Below are positions 50,616 through 63,502 of a stretch of DNA of 64,000 nucleotides, piece after piece (position 1 is the first letter of the stretch; the number at the start of each line of letters is the position of its first letter). A program made the translations under genes and the position numbers. The notes under the pieces are model-generated. The model had not been told where the DNA came from and ran no database searches. It saw only the letters and a program-made list of their open reading frames with translations. The DNA is from Tyto alba (taxonomy: Eukaryota; Chordata; Aves; Strigiformes; Tytonidae), in NCBI RefSeq assembly GCF_018691265.1, contig NW_024881324.1, positions 2,793,730 through 2,857,729 on the forward strand, read 5' to 3'.

Positions 50616-51594
50616 CTGAGTAAATAAAATGTGAAATATGAAAAGTATTTTGCATTACTTTTCCCATTTTTCTTTCTCTTTTCCCCCCTCTCTTCCCTTT
50701 CTCCTAGGACCCCTGCTTTGTTCAATGCAGTCAGAAACTTGTTATGTACCATACAAACAATATATTCCATTCAGCAAAGGCAGTCCATATTAGAGATCAT
50801 TCATGCAAGTACAAATAAATTGCTCATTGAGATGAAAAAAAATAAGAGCTGGTTACCTAGCTGCAAGTGACATGGTCTAATTTCATATCTGCACAAATCT
50901 GCACAGTCTAAATTAATAATGTAGGTTTGAAAAAGATCAATTTTACAAACAAAGTCTGGGAGAAAATTGTGAAGGTTAAGAAGAGATGTTTAGGAACTCC
51001 TTTGAGATATACAGCTCTAACAAGAGAGGGTTACATATCCATCTTGGTTAAAAAGTAAAGTGACAGAAGATGAAATGAGGAAACTGATAGCAAATAGCAA
51101 AAATGGACAAGCAAGAGCAAAAAATTGCTAAACACCCGTATTTGGACAAAGGAAAGTAAGAATAATAAAAAGAATGATTTAAATACACCACAAACAAAAA
51201 GACTCCTTTCAGTGGTGAAGCTCAGACACTAATGCATATTTAAATTAAAATCCAGTATACAGGAAGAAACATTGAAGTAATTTTTGCATCATATTTTGAA
51301 ACAAGCAATAGGGTTTACTCACATTTTATAGCAATAATTAAAAATATTGTGTTCCATTACTAGCAAATGGAACTAAGAGGGACGTAGTGTAGTAACTATC
51401 CAAGCATTTTAAAGTTAGCAGGATGACAGCTTTCAAAAAATGAGCTGCTAGCTGATTTTTTAAAGATCCCCCTGGGTTTTGTCACTAGGAAAGTTCCTAA
51501 AGACCAGAGATTTTTTTTTCAATTGGTCTCATTAGAGATTTTTTTCTCATCTGGAAAAGTGCTTGAAGGGAACCTAGTTAGCTAAGCTGTGGGT

Positions 51595-52975
51595 AAGATC
51601 ATAACCTGAGAGAGATAACAGGATTGTTGATAAGGGTTGTTGGAGTACTGAAGGAGCTGGTGGATGTTATGGCAGGACCGCTCTCAATCATCTATCAAAG
51701 GTCTTGGGAGTCTGGGGAAGTCCCCGCTGACTGGAAGTTGGCTGATGTTATTCCAGTCTACAAGAAAGGTGTGATGGAAGGCCCAGAGAACTACAGACCT
51801 GTTTCTGGTTTCTGGAAAAATTATGGAGAAGATTATACTAAGTACTATTGAAAGGCATTTAAAGAACAATGCAATCATCAGGCACAGTCAACATGGGTTC
51901 AGAAAGGGAAAGTCCTGTCTAACTAATTTGATATCCTTCTATGATAAGGTCACTCATGTGGTGGAGGGAGGGAAGGCGGTCAATGTAGTTTTTCTGGATT
52001 TTAGTAAGGCTTTTGATACTGTCCCTCCCAGCACCCTTTTGGACAAGCTGTCCGGTGAACAGGGTCACGGTGCGGTGGGTGAAGAACTGGCTGCAGGGCA
52101 GAGCTCAAAGAGTTGCAGTGAGCGGGGCTACGTCTGGCTGGTGACCGGTCACCAGCTCCGTTCCTCGGGGCTCGGTCTGGGGCCAGTGCTGCTCAGTCTT
52201 TGTACCAACGATCCGGATGCAGGAGTTGAATGCCTGGGACAGAGTGATGCTGGGCACAAGTCTGACCTGGGGGAGGAGCGGCTGGGGAGCAGCCCTGCAG
52301 GAGGGGTCTGGGGGTGCTGGTGGGCAGCAGGGTGGGGGGGAGCCAGCAGTGTGCCCTGGCAGCCAGGAGGGCGACCCCCCTCCTGGGGTGCATCAGACAT
52401 GGGTGCACGGCGAGCGGGGCAGGAGCGGGGATTGTCCCGGTGCATTGAGCACTGGTGCGGCCTCACCTGGAGTGGGTGTGCGGGCCTGAGCCCCACCACT
52501 CCCAACGGGACGCGGAGGTCCCTGAACGCGTCCAGAGGAGTGCACCAAAGCTGGGGAAGGGGCTGGCAGGCATGGCCTCTGAGGCTGAGGACACAGGGTT
52601 TGTCTAGTTGGAGAGAAGGAGGCTGAGGGGCGACCTCCCTGCTCCCTACAGCTTCCTGAGGAGGGGACGTGGGGAGGGAGGGGCTGAGCTCTTCTCCTTG
52701 GGACCCAGGGCCAGGTCACTGGGAATGGCTCAAACCTTGACAGGAGGAAACGTTCCTTTACTGAGAGGGTGCTCAAACCCTGGAAGAGGCTTCCTGGAGA
52801 GGTGGTTGATGCTCCAAGCTGGTCAGTGTTTAAGAGGCATTTGGACAACGCTCTTAATACCATGCTTTAGCTTTGAGTGAGCCCTGAAGTGGTCAGGAGG
52901 TTGGACTAGGTGATTGTGGTAGGTTCCTTCCAACCGAAATAGTCTATTATTCTAGTCTAGTCTAGTCTAGTCTAA
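51595..52975 (+). mobile_element. CR1 LINE, 5'-truncated, RT partly open
   Basis: It begins inside the reverse-transcriptase region. A first frame (51624-51851) reads GPLSIIYQRSWESGEVPADW and ends near a frame change. A second frame (51823-52626, 267 codons) reads HGFRKGKSCLTNLISFYDK and FLDFSKAFDTV, hallmark CR1 RT blocks. A deletion past about 52230 removes the catalytic core and joins GC-rich downstream ORF2 text. The 3' UTR (ggttggactaggtgattgtgg) and a pentameric (CTAGT)n tail follow. It is the best preserved CR1 here, but non-functional. Confidence 0.95.
52951..52974. repeat. (CTAGT)n CR1 tail
   Basis: Five tandem tctag units form the 3' tail of the CR1, in place of the common 8-bp attctatg tail. 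Confidence 0.9.
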
Positions 52976-55817
52976 TATAAATCAAAGTGTGAACATAATG
53001 AATGCTAGATCACCATGGTTTTGTCTGACAAACAGGTCATAATTTTCTTTGTTATGGGTGCTTGTTAACAGTAACACTGCTGATCTGACTTCAGCAATTT
53101 TTCCTGAGGGGCATTTGTCTGAGTTCTATGCAACAATGAAAAAATATAATGCTGTGCCTAATCAGCATCACCCATATTAATTGGATTATAAATTGCGTAA
53201 CTGGTACAATGGGGGATCTTGTACAATGGCAAACTTACAGGAGATAGAGCCACTTCTACCATCTACTCACAAAGACCATTTTTCAATGCAGTACCAATTT
53301 TTAACAATTATTATTTTCTAAAAGATTGTTCAGTAGCATATTCTATAGCCATCTTGGGTACATATGTAGTGAAAAGGATGTGGAAATTGGAATAAATTCA
53401 GGAAAAATTTTGTCAAGATTAGTAAGTAGCAAAACTACTTGTCACAATAGATGTAACTTTTTGTGTCGCACTAATTAAATCAAGACTGGGTTTTTATTTA
53501 AGAAAAATGGCCCCAAACTGAAAAATATGTATGGTAAGAGCAATTGTTCATACTGACATTAAAATTGCTACTTTTTAAAAAAAGTAGACATGAAAATGTT
53601 AGAGGAATCATATTTGAAAGTTCTCCAAAAATATTAAAGCCTTTTGTGTGTCAGCTACGAAAGGCTGATCCTTAATCTAATGTTTCACCATTTCTTATAA
53701 TTTGCCACAATAAACACAGAAACACTGAATGACCCTGTAAAGAGCTGGCTTAAACACTTGGATAAAGCATTAAAACTTCAGAACAGAAGTTCTGTCATTC
53801 TTGATGCTGTATGTTCTCTGGCAAACAGAAGCAGCCATAACTGACTGCAGTTTCAAGCAATACAAAGAATGGACTCTTGGCACAGGAGTCACAAAGGCAA
53901 GAGGAAGGAAAGATCATTATTTATTTTCTGTTCAGAAAAATCTGTGGTGGATGTTGGATCAGGAATGTTAATTAATGAAAAATGTACTGCTAGCTGATTA
54001 TTTTGAAATATCTCAACAAGTAGGGCAAGTATTTGAGTAGCTGGAACCCTCCAACTCACAGTATTCCAAATGAGTGGTGTATGTAATTTTAATTTGCAGA
54101 ATCACACATAATTCAGGTTACACATCATCTTACAAATGCAGTGGGCACAGTATCTTTCAAAGCTCAGTATCTCACTAGGGAGGGTGACTTTGCTACATAT
54201 GGCATAGCCAGCTGCTCTGGGGTTTCTAATTCCTGCAGTCGTGTAGGCTGGAGTACTCTGTACTTAGGGGTTAAAAGGGCTGCCATTTTTCTTAGCACTG
54301 TGTGAACCTCACAGTAGAGACAGGCTACAGCCTTGCATTTTCTCTTAATTTCCTTGTCTAGGAGCCAGGCCCACAGGGGTCTACCCAAAAGGACTACTGA
54401 ATTTTATAAGAGATTTGACAAAAGTGAGTTTGAAAATGTGACCAGTCTCAGTGCTTTGCATGCAATTTATAGTTATTCCTGCTCCTGGCAGAAATGATTT
54501 GTTAATTAAATTACAGCCCATCTTTGTCAGAGTTTCCTCTGTTCAGTAGTGTACAACTCACTTGATGGTGGCACACACACTTTCTAGAATCAATTTTTCC
54601 ATCAGAGTCCTGAAAGTAATTCCTGCTTGGACACTTACGAGAAGACAGACTGACCAGGATTTTTGGAAGGCATCTCTGACAGGTGAAAGATATCCAGATA
54701 TTGCCTCTTGTAGAATACTTTTTAAAAAATGTGCTGTCAGCCAAGAGAGAAGCTAGACATGGCTGTAAACAGCATTTATTCATGTAACTGCTCTGACATG
54801 AACATGAATAATACAAGGACCCCAAACAACTTTACTGGCTTGCCTCACCTTTGATCCTTTATAAGGCCATCTAGGGGTGGAAAGGTTGTTCAGTCTTAAT
54901 ATTTCATTAGTCAAAGCACCTTTTTATAGTGAATGCCGGGAACACTGATTTTTTTTTTTTTTAATTGATTATTCACCTCGGGGTGTTAACGCATGCAGCT
55001 GTCACGAGGCAGCATACACTGCTTTCTTAAAGAAATAAGTAGGAGTTGCAGACACCTTTCCAGTGCAATCCACGGTGTCATTCCCTTGTCAAAACATGGA
55101 ATATAGGATCAATCTCTTGGATGGTAATCCAAGTAAGACTGGGTTTATAAAGGAATAATTTTCATAAGCTATAACTTTTCAGATCAGTCCATGGGCACCT
55201 AAGGAAAGCCAGCAATATACAATTTAGGGGTGGATTCCTTCGGAGTTTAGGGTGGTTTAATTTTAGTCTCTTTGAATCACATGGTAATGAAGCACTGTGA
55301 TAATTAAGTGCTTCTTCGCACTTGATACTTCACACAGAAACACTTGGTGAGCACTCAGAGAGTGTAATTTTAAACCCATTTATATGATACACTTCTGAGA
55401 ACAGAGCAGGACTTTCACCTGCAAAGCAGTTACTCTGAGTAAGACCAAGATGGCTGCTTTTAGGCAATAACAATCGTGAGCTTTTATGGTGAGGATTTAC
55501 GTGGCTTCTTTCCTTTGTTTCTCACTTTCTTAAATGCAAAATGAAAAAATGCAAACCTGAAAGAACAAATTTGTTTTGTTAGTACAAAATCTCAAGCCCA
55601 TCTCAATGGTTATAGATCCAGACTTTTGCATGGTGTCTGTGCTTTTCAGCTTGATGTAATGAGAAGACATTCAAGAATGTAAAAAGCAACTTTGGTTTTG
55701 GCATGCTTCTAAGATAGAATAGATGAAGTTACCAGCTCAGAAAAGCACCTAAAATTCATAAGTTTTCCTGCTCTTTCCACAAAAAGACCAGATATATGAT
55801 AAACCTATTGTACAGAC

Positions 55818-55936
55818 CTCCTCTCTGCTTTCTCCTGGCAAAAAACTAGCACCAGAGCCACCATCTTCTCTTAAGATTTTCTGTGTGACAGTGGTAGATG
55901 AACTGTTCCCTTGTCCAGTTTCCATGACACCTGAAT
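55818..55936 (-). CDS. COL15A1: COL15A1 e2: Ser/Gly-rich non-collagenous segment
   Basis: This 119-nt exon has acceptor ttatttag|AT, phase 1 in and phase 0 out. It encodes about 39 residues including METGQGNSSSTTVTQ, then EDGGSGASFLPG, ending ESREE. GNSS contains an N-glycosylation sequon (N-S-S), and acidic-GGSG is a possible glycosaminoglycan attachment site. A second AG six bases downstream (ATTCAG) is a tandem acceptor in the same phase and would remove two residues. The donor GAG|GTCTGT is weak. The next exon begins the Gly-X-Y repeat, so this is the end of the N-terminal non-collagenous domain. Confidence 0.82.
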
Positions 55937-57215
55937 CTAAATAAAATAATCACTTATTAATGAGAGACAGAAAAAAATAAAACCCACCCAGAGGTATTTA
56001 TCAGAGCAGATTCTGCAAGTTTTATGAAAAAATAAATGATTTAGATTATGACCGAAACACATTCCAAAGATTAATATTAGTCATTTTATTCCTCTGAAAA
56101 TTTTAAAAGGAATGAAAAAAAAGATAAAAGTGAGAATAAGATTATAAAACAAAAGTTTATTTTAAGGACAAAGACTGTATTACATCATCTTCTTTGCCTC
56201 AAGCTCTAGTCTAATGGTTGCCCATTTTTCATCTATATAAAATAAAAAATAAGAGGTATGTACAACAGGTACTATCTGAAGTATGTATGAAATTTAAATA
56301 GGAACACTGTCTTTGGCTTTATTAAGATAACTAGCTTTACTTTCTGTTTTCTAGGAGTGCACCGAAATTATCTTACTAGTGTAGGACTGGATTCCTCAGT
56401 GAATCATGCCCTACTCTTATAACTTCACTGCCTACACACACATCCAAAACACCCCATCGGTGCACTAGGCAGATTCACATACTTTGCAGGGAATATAAGC
56501 AGGATATAGTTGATTATTCAGTGGTGCTATTCAGTTTTACATGAAAGGCTGTGCTTCACCATAACAGAAGGTCATCAAATTAAATACTTATCTTAATTTC
56601 CTTTTAAAGATACCACATGACTTTAGAGCCAGTAACACTGTTTGCAGAGGCATGTCTCAAGAAGTGCCGTGCTTCTCACTGACCTGAGCAGAATGAAGAG
56701 GATTTTTCTCCTTTCATTCCCTTTGCCTAACACTTGCACTTTACTGGAGTGTTGTAGAGCATCATAGCAGCAGCTCCTCAGGTCAGCTTCTTAGTTTTAT
56801 CCTTTTATTTTATATTTTTTTTTCATTTTAAAATATAAATTGTAGACTGAAACTTTCACACTGTAGATGTGCAAATCTATTCTCTGCATGATTAACAACG
56901 ACTGAGATAATCACCTATATGGAGTGAAAAGTGAGAGGTGGGTTGAACGGTGGCTGTAGTTACTACCACAACCTTTGCTGCTATTAACAAATTGCTGTCT
57001 AACAGACTGCAGTTTCAAATACCTAATGTCTGATGTGCCAATTCTTTTCTAAACACAGGATGTCCAAAACCATAGGATTTTGCATTCCTGGCAGCACTCA
57101 AAATATTACAGTGGCTTTTCATATAAAGGGAAATGACAGACTCAGGCCTAGAAAATATAAATGACCCCACCACCCCCCAAAAAAAGAGGGGACAAGAAAA
57201 AAAAAAAGGCAGTGC
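55937..57215 (-). other. COL15A1: Intron e1-e2, likely GC-AG
   Basis: About 1.3 kb, phase 1. The donor side reads CGAG|GCACTG and the acceptor ttatttag|AT. Otherwise AT-rich with nothing recognised. Confidence 0.6.
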
Positions 57216-57342
57216 CTCGTTCTCTAAGCTTATCTGCTTCAGAGGTTTCTTCTGGTCTGTGATTTCCAGAGAAGTCGTTTTCTTCCAAATAAGACACTAT
57301 AGTTGGGGGTGCTTCCACTGGCTCAGCCAATGTATCTTCAGG
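57216..57342 (-). CDS. COL15A1: COL15A1 e1: acidic non-collagenous segment
   Basis: This 127-nt exon follows a long T-rich acceptor (tttttttag, then CCT GAA GAT). Only the phase-0 frame is open. It encodes 42 residues rich in Glu, Asp and Pro, starting PEDTLAEPVEAPP and ending ADKLRER, with a Ser-Gly (FSG) in an acidic setting. This composition suits the linker between the TSPN domain and the first triple helix in multiplexins. There is no GT at the end. The only boundary that fits the phase needed by e2 is CGAG|GCACTG, a GC donor, which gives a split Asp codon. The sequence just past the donor is a run of T on the coding strand. The exon is fairly sure; its 3' boundary is less so. Confidence 0.7.
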
Positions 57343-59966
57343 CTAAAAAAAATATAAAAACCCAAAGAATTGTTTAGAGAAAAGGCTTATCACACATTTT
57401 AAAGCATGAATCAGTAGATTACCTTCCTCAAAGTATAGTAATCAGAACTACCACATTTATGAAACAAAACAGAAATCCAGATCTTTCCCACTTAATATCT
57501 TCCCAGTATCTTACTCTTATGCCACCCTTAGAAACATTTACTGTCATTGCTATGATAAAAACTGAGATTATATATCTACCCTCTTTCATGTACAAGTTTT
57601 TAATTTATTTCACCTCATATTTCACTTTTGCTCTTACATTGTTTCTCTTATCATCAGATGTCACACTAATTTGGTCAAACTCTTGAGAAAAACTAGCACA
57701 ACACTTTTAACTCTCTTCCTCCAAACCAAGTGATGACTTGACAAACCCAGAGGGAGAGAGAAAAGCACAAGGAATGTAAAGTTTTCACTGCAGGTCGAAG
57801 AGCCTAGTGCTGGCTGGTTCCCACCCTTCCCCATACTGGTTGTGGGTGGGCAAGAGGTGGCCATTTCAATAACCTGGTGTCAGCTGCATGCAGCCATGTA
57901 AGGAGCCTACTCCCCGCTGGAATTAGAGACCTGGAGAAATGCTGTCTCAGTGCAGTGAGGAGATTGCTTCATGCAAACCCGCATTTGCAATTTAAAGAAA
58001 ATTGAATAGTGATTATATTGCCATGGTAACCTGGACCAGATTTAATGGGCCAAGCATCCCTGTCTTGAACCAGGTTAAGATGTGCAAAATCTCATAATAG
58101 GGCTTGCTGAAATAGTTACTGAGTTGTCAACAAAAGAAAGAGAGGTAACTTAATTGGCATGATTTTTATCCCATTGGTTTTGTATCCTTATAATTGAGGA
58201 AAAGCTTCATGATACTTCTTGTTATTAAGGAGCATATTGAAAATAGGTTGTAGGGCTCCACTTGAAGAGGAGAGGAAATCTTCTGCACAGTGGGCCAGAT
58301 CTGATCCCCACTATATCTGACAAAAGTACTTTCATTTGATTTCAGTTTTGTTTACTCCACTCAGAAACGAAACAAATGCACGTTTCCTCTGCTCTTACTT
58401 CACTTAGAATTATATACCTTGTTCTTGATGCTCTGTATAGGAATATTTAAATTAAACTTCAGAGAAAAATAAACCTTTTATGGAGCCTGTATATCTGAAA
58501 CATAATAAACTTGTACTGTTAAGCTAGTCAAGTATTACAGGATTTTGTGTTTTAAAATTAATAAGAGTGGGTCTTGGCTACTTCGAGAAAGGAAGACCAA
58601 CTTTGCCCTTTAAATGAAATGTCCAATAACTTTCCTCTTCTGATGCAGAATAACCAGTACTTCAGATGAACAGTAGAAAGTAATTCACACAGTCTATAAA
58701 GCATTTCTGATGTTTATTTCTCACTGGGAAGATTAATAAAACAAGAGTAGGTCAAAGATTTAAATGCTTCATTTTGAGAAATAATGAAAAAAATATATAA
58801 AATGGACCACTGCCCCCCACCTCGTACTAGTAAATATCCCAAATCTAACTCTCTACACTAAAAAACAATGGGAAAAATAGAGATATTTACTTGAAGATAG
58901 TAGAAAACAACCCAAACCTCACACTACACTCATGAGAATATAATATTAATAGATAATATTGATTACCTGCCTGATAGAATGATAAGAATTCGGATAATGA
59001 AAAAAATACATTTTTTAATTTAGTGAAGTGATTGGGAAAAAAAAAAACAACAAAGTCTCTTGAAATAATCCCAGTCAGTTTAGACATGAAGACATATCTG
59101 TGGAATAAAGAAATAGCATCTAATAACCACGCACAAAGGCTAGTGATCAACCTCAGTCGATGGAGTTGAAAGGATGTGTCTAGTAAAAGAAGGGTGGCTC
59201 TCCTCTGCTCGTTCACACGCACTCTCTGTGCACAAAGGCAATGGGGAAGGGGATTAGGAGGTTACAGGTGGGCATCTTCTCCTGCTCTGTAGAGAATAAA
59301 GCAGCATGCCACCACATGTGGACTGCCCACAGTAATATTTCTTACAGAACTATATTAGTATATTTGTATATATATACAGAGCTGTATTTGCATAGGTACA
59401 GCTGCTCAGAAGTCAGTGAAGCTCAGAGAAGCACTAAGTCCCATCTTCAGCTCCTAATGAATAGGACGACACTACAGAGAGGGCAGACGGTTACAGACTT
59501 GCTCCTGCACAGGAGTGAACTCAGAAGGTACCTAAAACCAGAGTTATAAAAGGTTATTCCTGCCTCTGTGCATAAAAGCAGATTCAGCATATTCTCCTAC
59601 TGTCCTGCCCATCTAAAAACTTTCCCCCAGAAGACAATGCTTCCTGGGAAACTCACAGCTACTGTTTTCTCCAGATTTTCTGTCCTCTGGTGATAAGGAA
59701 AAGACTGAATGTGTCACCTAGACCACCTCCTTGTAGTTTACGCTTCTTTGACAGTTCTTAGCACCCATATGTGCACTCCAATTCAGACACTGAGGATTTT
59801 CCTCCTTCAGGAAAGGTCCAGAAACTACAGAAAGCCCTCAGTAACAGAAGGGAGGTCTGATGTAGGTGCAGGAAGCACTGGAATTTTAATCATTTCCTTT
59901 GAGGTGATAGTAGAAATAAATATTCCACAGTCCAATCTACATCCACTGTTTCTTCATTACATGATT

Positions 59967-59986
59967 TTTTTTTTTTTTTTTTTTTT
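59967..59986. repeat. Poly(T) tract
   Basis: A run of about 20 T. No hexamer signal is seen beside it. Confidence 0.88.
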
Positions 59987-60564
59987 ATGTAAGCCTTCTA
60001 TCAACACTTGTTTTAGCATTCCCTAACAGAGAGTACAGTGGCTTCCACATTTTCTGGGAGACAACTTTTTGGCCTAAGAACTAAGGACTTAGGCTGTGCA
60101 CATGATTTTCAAGGACCTCAGTAGGCATCACATTGCCTGGTCTGTTAGGAAATAGAAGGAGTGTCACTGAATTATCCACTGTTGAGGACGAGCCTTCACT
60201 GGGCCTCTGCAAGAGCTCTGCAGGTCTTCCCGGGCTCTCTGGTCTCTGATCTCTGCCTTTTGAGTTCAGGATGATGTTCAAAATGTAAGAACGAAATTTC
60301 TTTAATGTAACCTCTGCCACCACAGGAACAACGGCAAGATAAAGCTTGTGTTAATGTGACTTAGGAATCACTCCCTTGGGAAAGAGCAACTTCATAACTG
60401 TTTCCATGATGGACTTCATTCTCTTGCACTATGATACATTTTCTTTGGTATTCAGTCTGTCCACTTTATGTCCAGCCACAGGGACTTGAAAAGACATAAG
60501 AGAAAAAATGGCCCCCAAGCCATGTCACTGAGTCAAGATTCACACAGGATGCATACGCACATGG

Positions 60565-60830
60565 AAGAAATTTTAGTTGGGAGGAACCTCTTGAGGTCAT
60601 GTAAGTAGATGACTCATGTAAGCAGATCAGCTCAGCCATGACTTTGTCTAACCAAATCTTGAAACTTTTAAGGACAGAGATTGGATATCCTCTTTGGGTG
60701 ACCTGTTCCCATGTTGCACTAATATCCTATTGAGAAGAGCTTTCCTGAAATCTAGCTTGAACCTCCCCAGCTCCAACTTGCAACTTTTGTTGTCTGTCAC
60801 TACTGAGACGAGTCTGGTTCCATACTTGTT
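60565..60830 (-). mobile_element. CR1 LINE fragment, minus strand
   Basis: Plus-strand wording 'ttgggaggaacctcttgaggtcatgta', 'ggtgacctgttcccatgttg', 'gctttcctgaaatctagcttgaacctccc' and 'ttgtctgtcactactgag' is the antisense of a CR1 3' UTR of an old subfamily. Confidence 0.8.
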
Positions 60831-61164
60831 TGTGTCAATATGTATAAAAGTGTGTGTGTCACTTCTGTAAAGACTGCAGAATAAACAATAAGGGAATAGT
60901 TTACTGAAAGGTAAAATCTGTTAGTGGATTTTATATTTAGCTCTGAATGAAGAAACAAGAACAAATACAGAATACCAAATACTAATATGCAATCCAGATC
61001 ATACTTTAGAATCCTCATAAAAAGAATTCAGAACTTCTTACATTTCTTGTGATCAGTATGTGGATAATAAAAAATTAGTTTTAAAATGGCAAAACTCATT
61101 TGGAACATTTACTCTCAGATTATTACATTTACTGTAAAGCCAAAAGAACAATCCACTTCACTAT

Positions 61165-61420
61165 ATCACTGGTCACCCTCACTTTGATCTCTGGGAAAAT
61201 CAAGAGGCAAATCCTCTTGGAACATGTTTCTAGGCACATGAAAGAGAAGAAGGCAACTAGGAACCATCAGCATGTATTTACCCAGGGTAAATCATGCCTG
61301 ACAAATCTGATTGCCTTATGTGATATAATGAGCAGAAAGTAGTGGATGTCATCCACCTTGATTTTAGCAACATTTCAACACTGTTGATGATTAATGAAAC
61401 AAAATGGATAGTATTGTTCC
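61165..61420 (+). mobile_element. CR1 RT fragment, plus strand
   Basis: The frame reads KIKRQILLEHVSRHMKEKK, then NHQHVFTQGKSCLTNLI, then after a stop 'gatgtcatccaccttgattttagcaa' (the DFSKAFD block, decayed). It is a small piece of the CR1 RT domain, opposite in orientation to the neighbour at 60.6 kb. Confidence 0.82.
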
Positions 61421-62782
61421 TGGAAAAAAATCACACAAACCTAGTACTGCAACACACGTGAAATACCCTGAACACTCATGAACCAGCTATGAAAATTGTT
61501 CTGACATACAGAGTAGTTCAGGCTACATTTTTCTGAAGATCCCTATAGATAAGACATGCCAAGGACAGTTTTTGGCTAAATAATCAATTAGCAGGGACTC
61601 CATGGAAAAATTGTTTATGAAGAGACACCTCTTCTACAAATGTTAAACATGTCTTTTTTGCTGATTCATTGAGGCCGTCTTTGCTGATTCTCAAGGCAAT
61701 GGAAATATTCTGAAATAGTCCAAAGAATGCCATCCATTCCTACCACACAGCACTGAACTATTTAGCAGAAAAATATACATTAGAATATGCACCATCAACA
61801 TTGCTAAGCGTCTTTATTCAGAGACTGAATTTTCAAGTATGACCTTTGACTTGTTTCGTTCTGGCTCAGCATAGCAATTTACATTGAAATGCTGATTTGG
61901 AGAGTTTGTTCAGTTATTTTTCAGAGTAGAAGATAAATAAAACTTTCTCAGAAACATCTGCCAGTGACTGTACTGATTGTTAAATTGTCATTTATTTCTC
62001 TGTCTCTTGTTTAATATTTCTAAAGAGTAAACTCATTAAAACTCCATGGGCAGTCACTCTGGAAGGCACGCATATCCCATGAGTCATTTGCATTTAGACA
62101 TTTCTAATCTGGCAACAACATTAGACATTTTGCTAAAGGAGACTGCATATTTATTGACATGTTGGTATGCCCTTTTGAAGTACCCAAATTTTAGAAACAA
62201 ATATGTGTGTGATCCAAGGAAATACTTTCACATGAAGTTCTTGTATTTTGAAGAAAATAGTAATTTACTGGCCTTTCAGGCTTATGATTAGTTGGCTCAG
62301 AAACCAATGTATCATCATCCCTTCTGTGATTGTCTCAGACAAAGAGGTACTGTAGTAGTAACTGGGACTGCACATATGAAGATTGTTTCTACACAGTTCA
62401 AGAAACTGACAATCTGACACCAAAAAAAGTTTCTGTAGAACTAAATAGAGCTATGAAGAGACTTCTTTCTTTCTTGTTTTCTAAGGATCATAATCTGCCA
62501 TGTATACATATTTGCTTTATGAACATTGTGGTGTAGCACTTCAGAGAAAATTACTTGTATAGTTAAAGCCTGGTTCAGTTTCCCAGACAATCTTAAAAAC
62601 TGTTTAACAAGAAAATTAAAATGTGTCCTGGGTTGAGTGAGGGGTGGTTTTTTTTTGGTGGCAGGGGAGGGGGCTATACAGGCGGCGCCCTGGGAGAAGC
62701 TTCTCAAAGCTCCCCCCCAGCTCCAAGTCAGCTCCACCTCTGCACCAAAACTGAGCCCATCAGCTGCGCCTCTGCGAGAACG

Positions 62783-62791
62783 TATTTAAGA
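62783..62791 (+). promoter_or_regulatory. LTR TATA-like box
   Basis: gtatttaag within the LTR, upstream of GC-rich sequence and in the right order relative to the aataaa. Activity is unknown. Confidence 0.45.
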
Positions 62792-63502
62792 AGGGACGTG
62801 GTGAGGAGCAGTGGGACTGGTGAGGAGGAGTTGGGGCAGCTGCGTGAACACCAAGGTCAGTGGGGGAATGGAGGAAGAAAGGAGGGGGGAGGTGTGCCGG
62901 AGCAGAGACCCCCCTGTATCCTGTGGGGAGACGGCAAGGCGGCCCCCCCTGCCACCCATGGAGATCTACGGTGGAGCAGACACTGATTTATGGCCTGTGG
63001 CTTCCACCTGCATGATCAAGGTGCTGTGCCTGAAGAAGGCTGGGGTCTTGTGGGAAAAGGTAGCCCTGCTGCTGTAATTCAGAGCTGGGAGGATTGCAGC
63101 ATGCGGGGGTGTCCCACACCGGAGCAGCTCGGGAAGGGCTGCAGCCATGGGAGGGAATCCAGTTGGAGAAAGTTGGTGACCCACGATGGAGCAGTGTGGT
63201 GAATGCTGCGGCCTGTGGGAGGGACTCATGTCGGAGAGGGTTTGTGGAGGACTGTCTCCTGTGAGAGGGGGACAATGATGCAGCAGGGGGAAGAAGTTCC
63301 AGAAGCTCCCCCCACCACAGATGACAGAAGCAGCAGCACTGACTGCACCCCTCATTCCCTGCCCCTGCGCTGCTGCGGGAGGAGGTAGAGATATCGGGAG
63401 CAGAGCTGAGCCCGGGAAGAAGGGAGGGGTGGGGGGAAGGTGTTCTCAAGATGTGGCAATGCTGCTCACTGTCCTACTCTGTTAAGTGTTGTTAGTGTCT
63501 GT

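Larger units (their letters stand above)
50616..55817 (-). other. COL15A1: Intron e2-e3
   Basis: About 5.2 kb. It contains the CR1 copy at about 51595-52975. 53.0-55.8 kb is AT-rich with no recognised element. Confidence 0.7.
701..57342 (-). other. COL15A1: COL15A1 gene body (internal part, 21 exons)
   Basis: Twenty-one short blocks on the minus strand read as Gly-X-Y collagen repeats or acidic interruptions. Each has an AG acceptor and a GT (once GC) donor, and they join in frame to 516 codons. Type XV collagen is a homotrimeric, chondroitin/heparan-sulphate-bearing collagen of the basement membrane zone, related to type XVIII. The choice of XV rests on the e17-e20 block (an N-glycosylated interruption, then GPDGKPGLPGFP, GPRGPKGDTGLPG and GEKGEPGAI), which I recall as near-identical in mammalian COL15A1. 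COL18A1 lacks that interruption. No cysteine is visible in the exons here. The N-terminal laminin-G/TSPN part lies upstream of e1 and the C-terminal restin domain lies below position 701; both are outside what I can see. Exon numbers e1-e21 are mine, in transcription order. Confidence 0.93.

Noticed and set aside
54848..54869. A 22-nt block between 'ccacccctag' and 'GTGAGG' on the minus strand.
   Set aside because: Its length would break the phase between e2 and e3, which already join in frame.
57423..57447. Possible 25-nt exon (frame SDYYTLRK, donor AAG|GTAATC) upstream of e1, in the right phase for e1.
   Set aside because: The acceptor 'aatgtggtag' lacks a pyrimidine tract, the exon is tiny, and I recognise no type XV sequence in it.
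60081..60323. An 80-codon minus-strand open frame with Pro/Ser/Glu-rich text.
   Set aside because: No splice sites that keep phase and no collagen or TSPN resemblance; likely chance.
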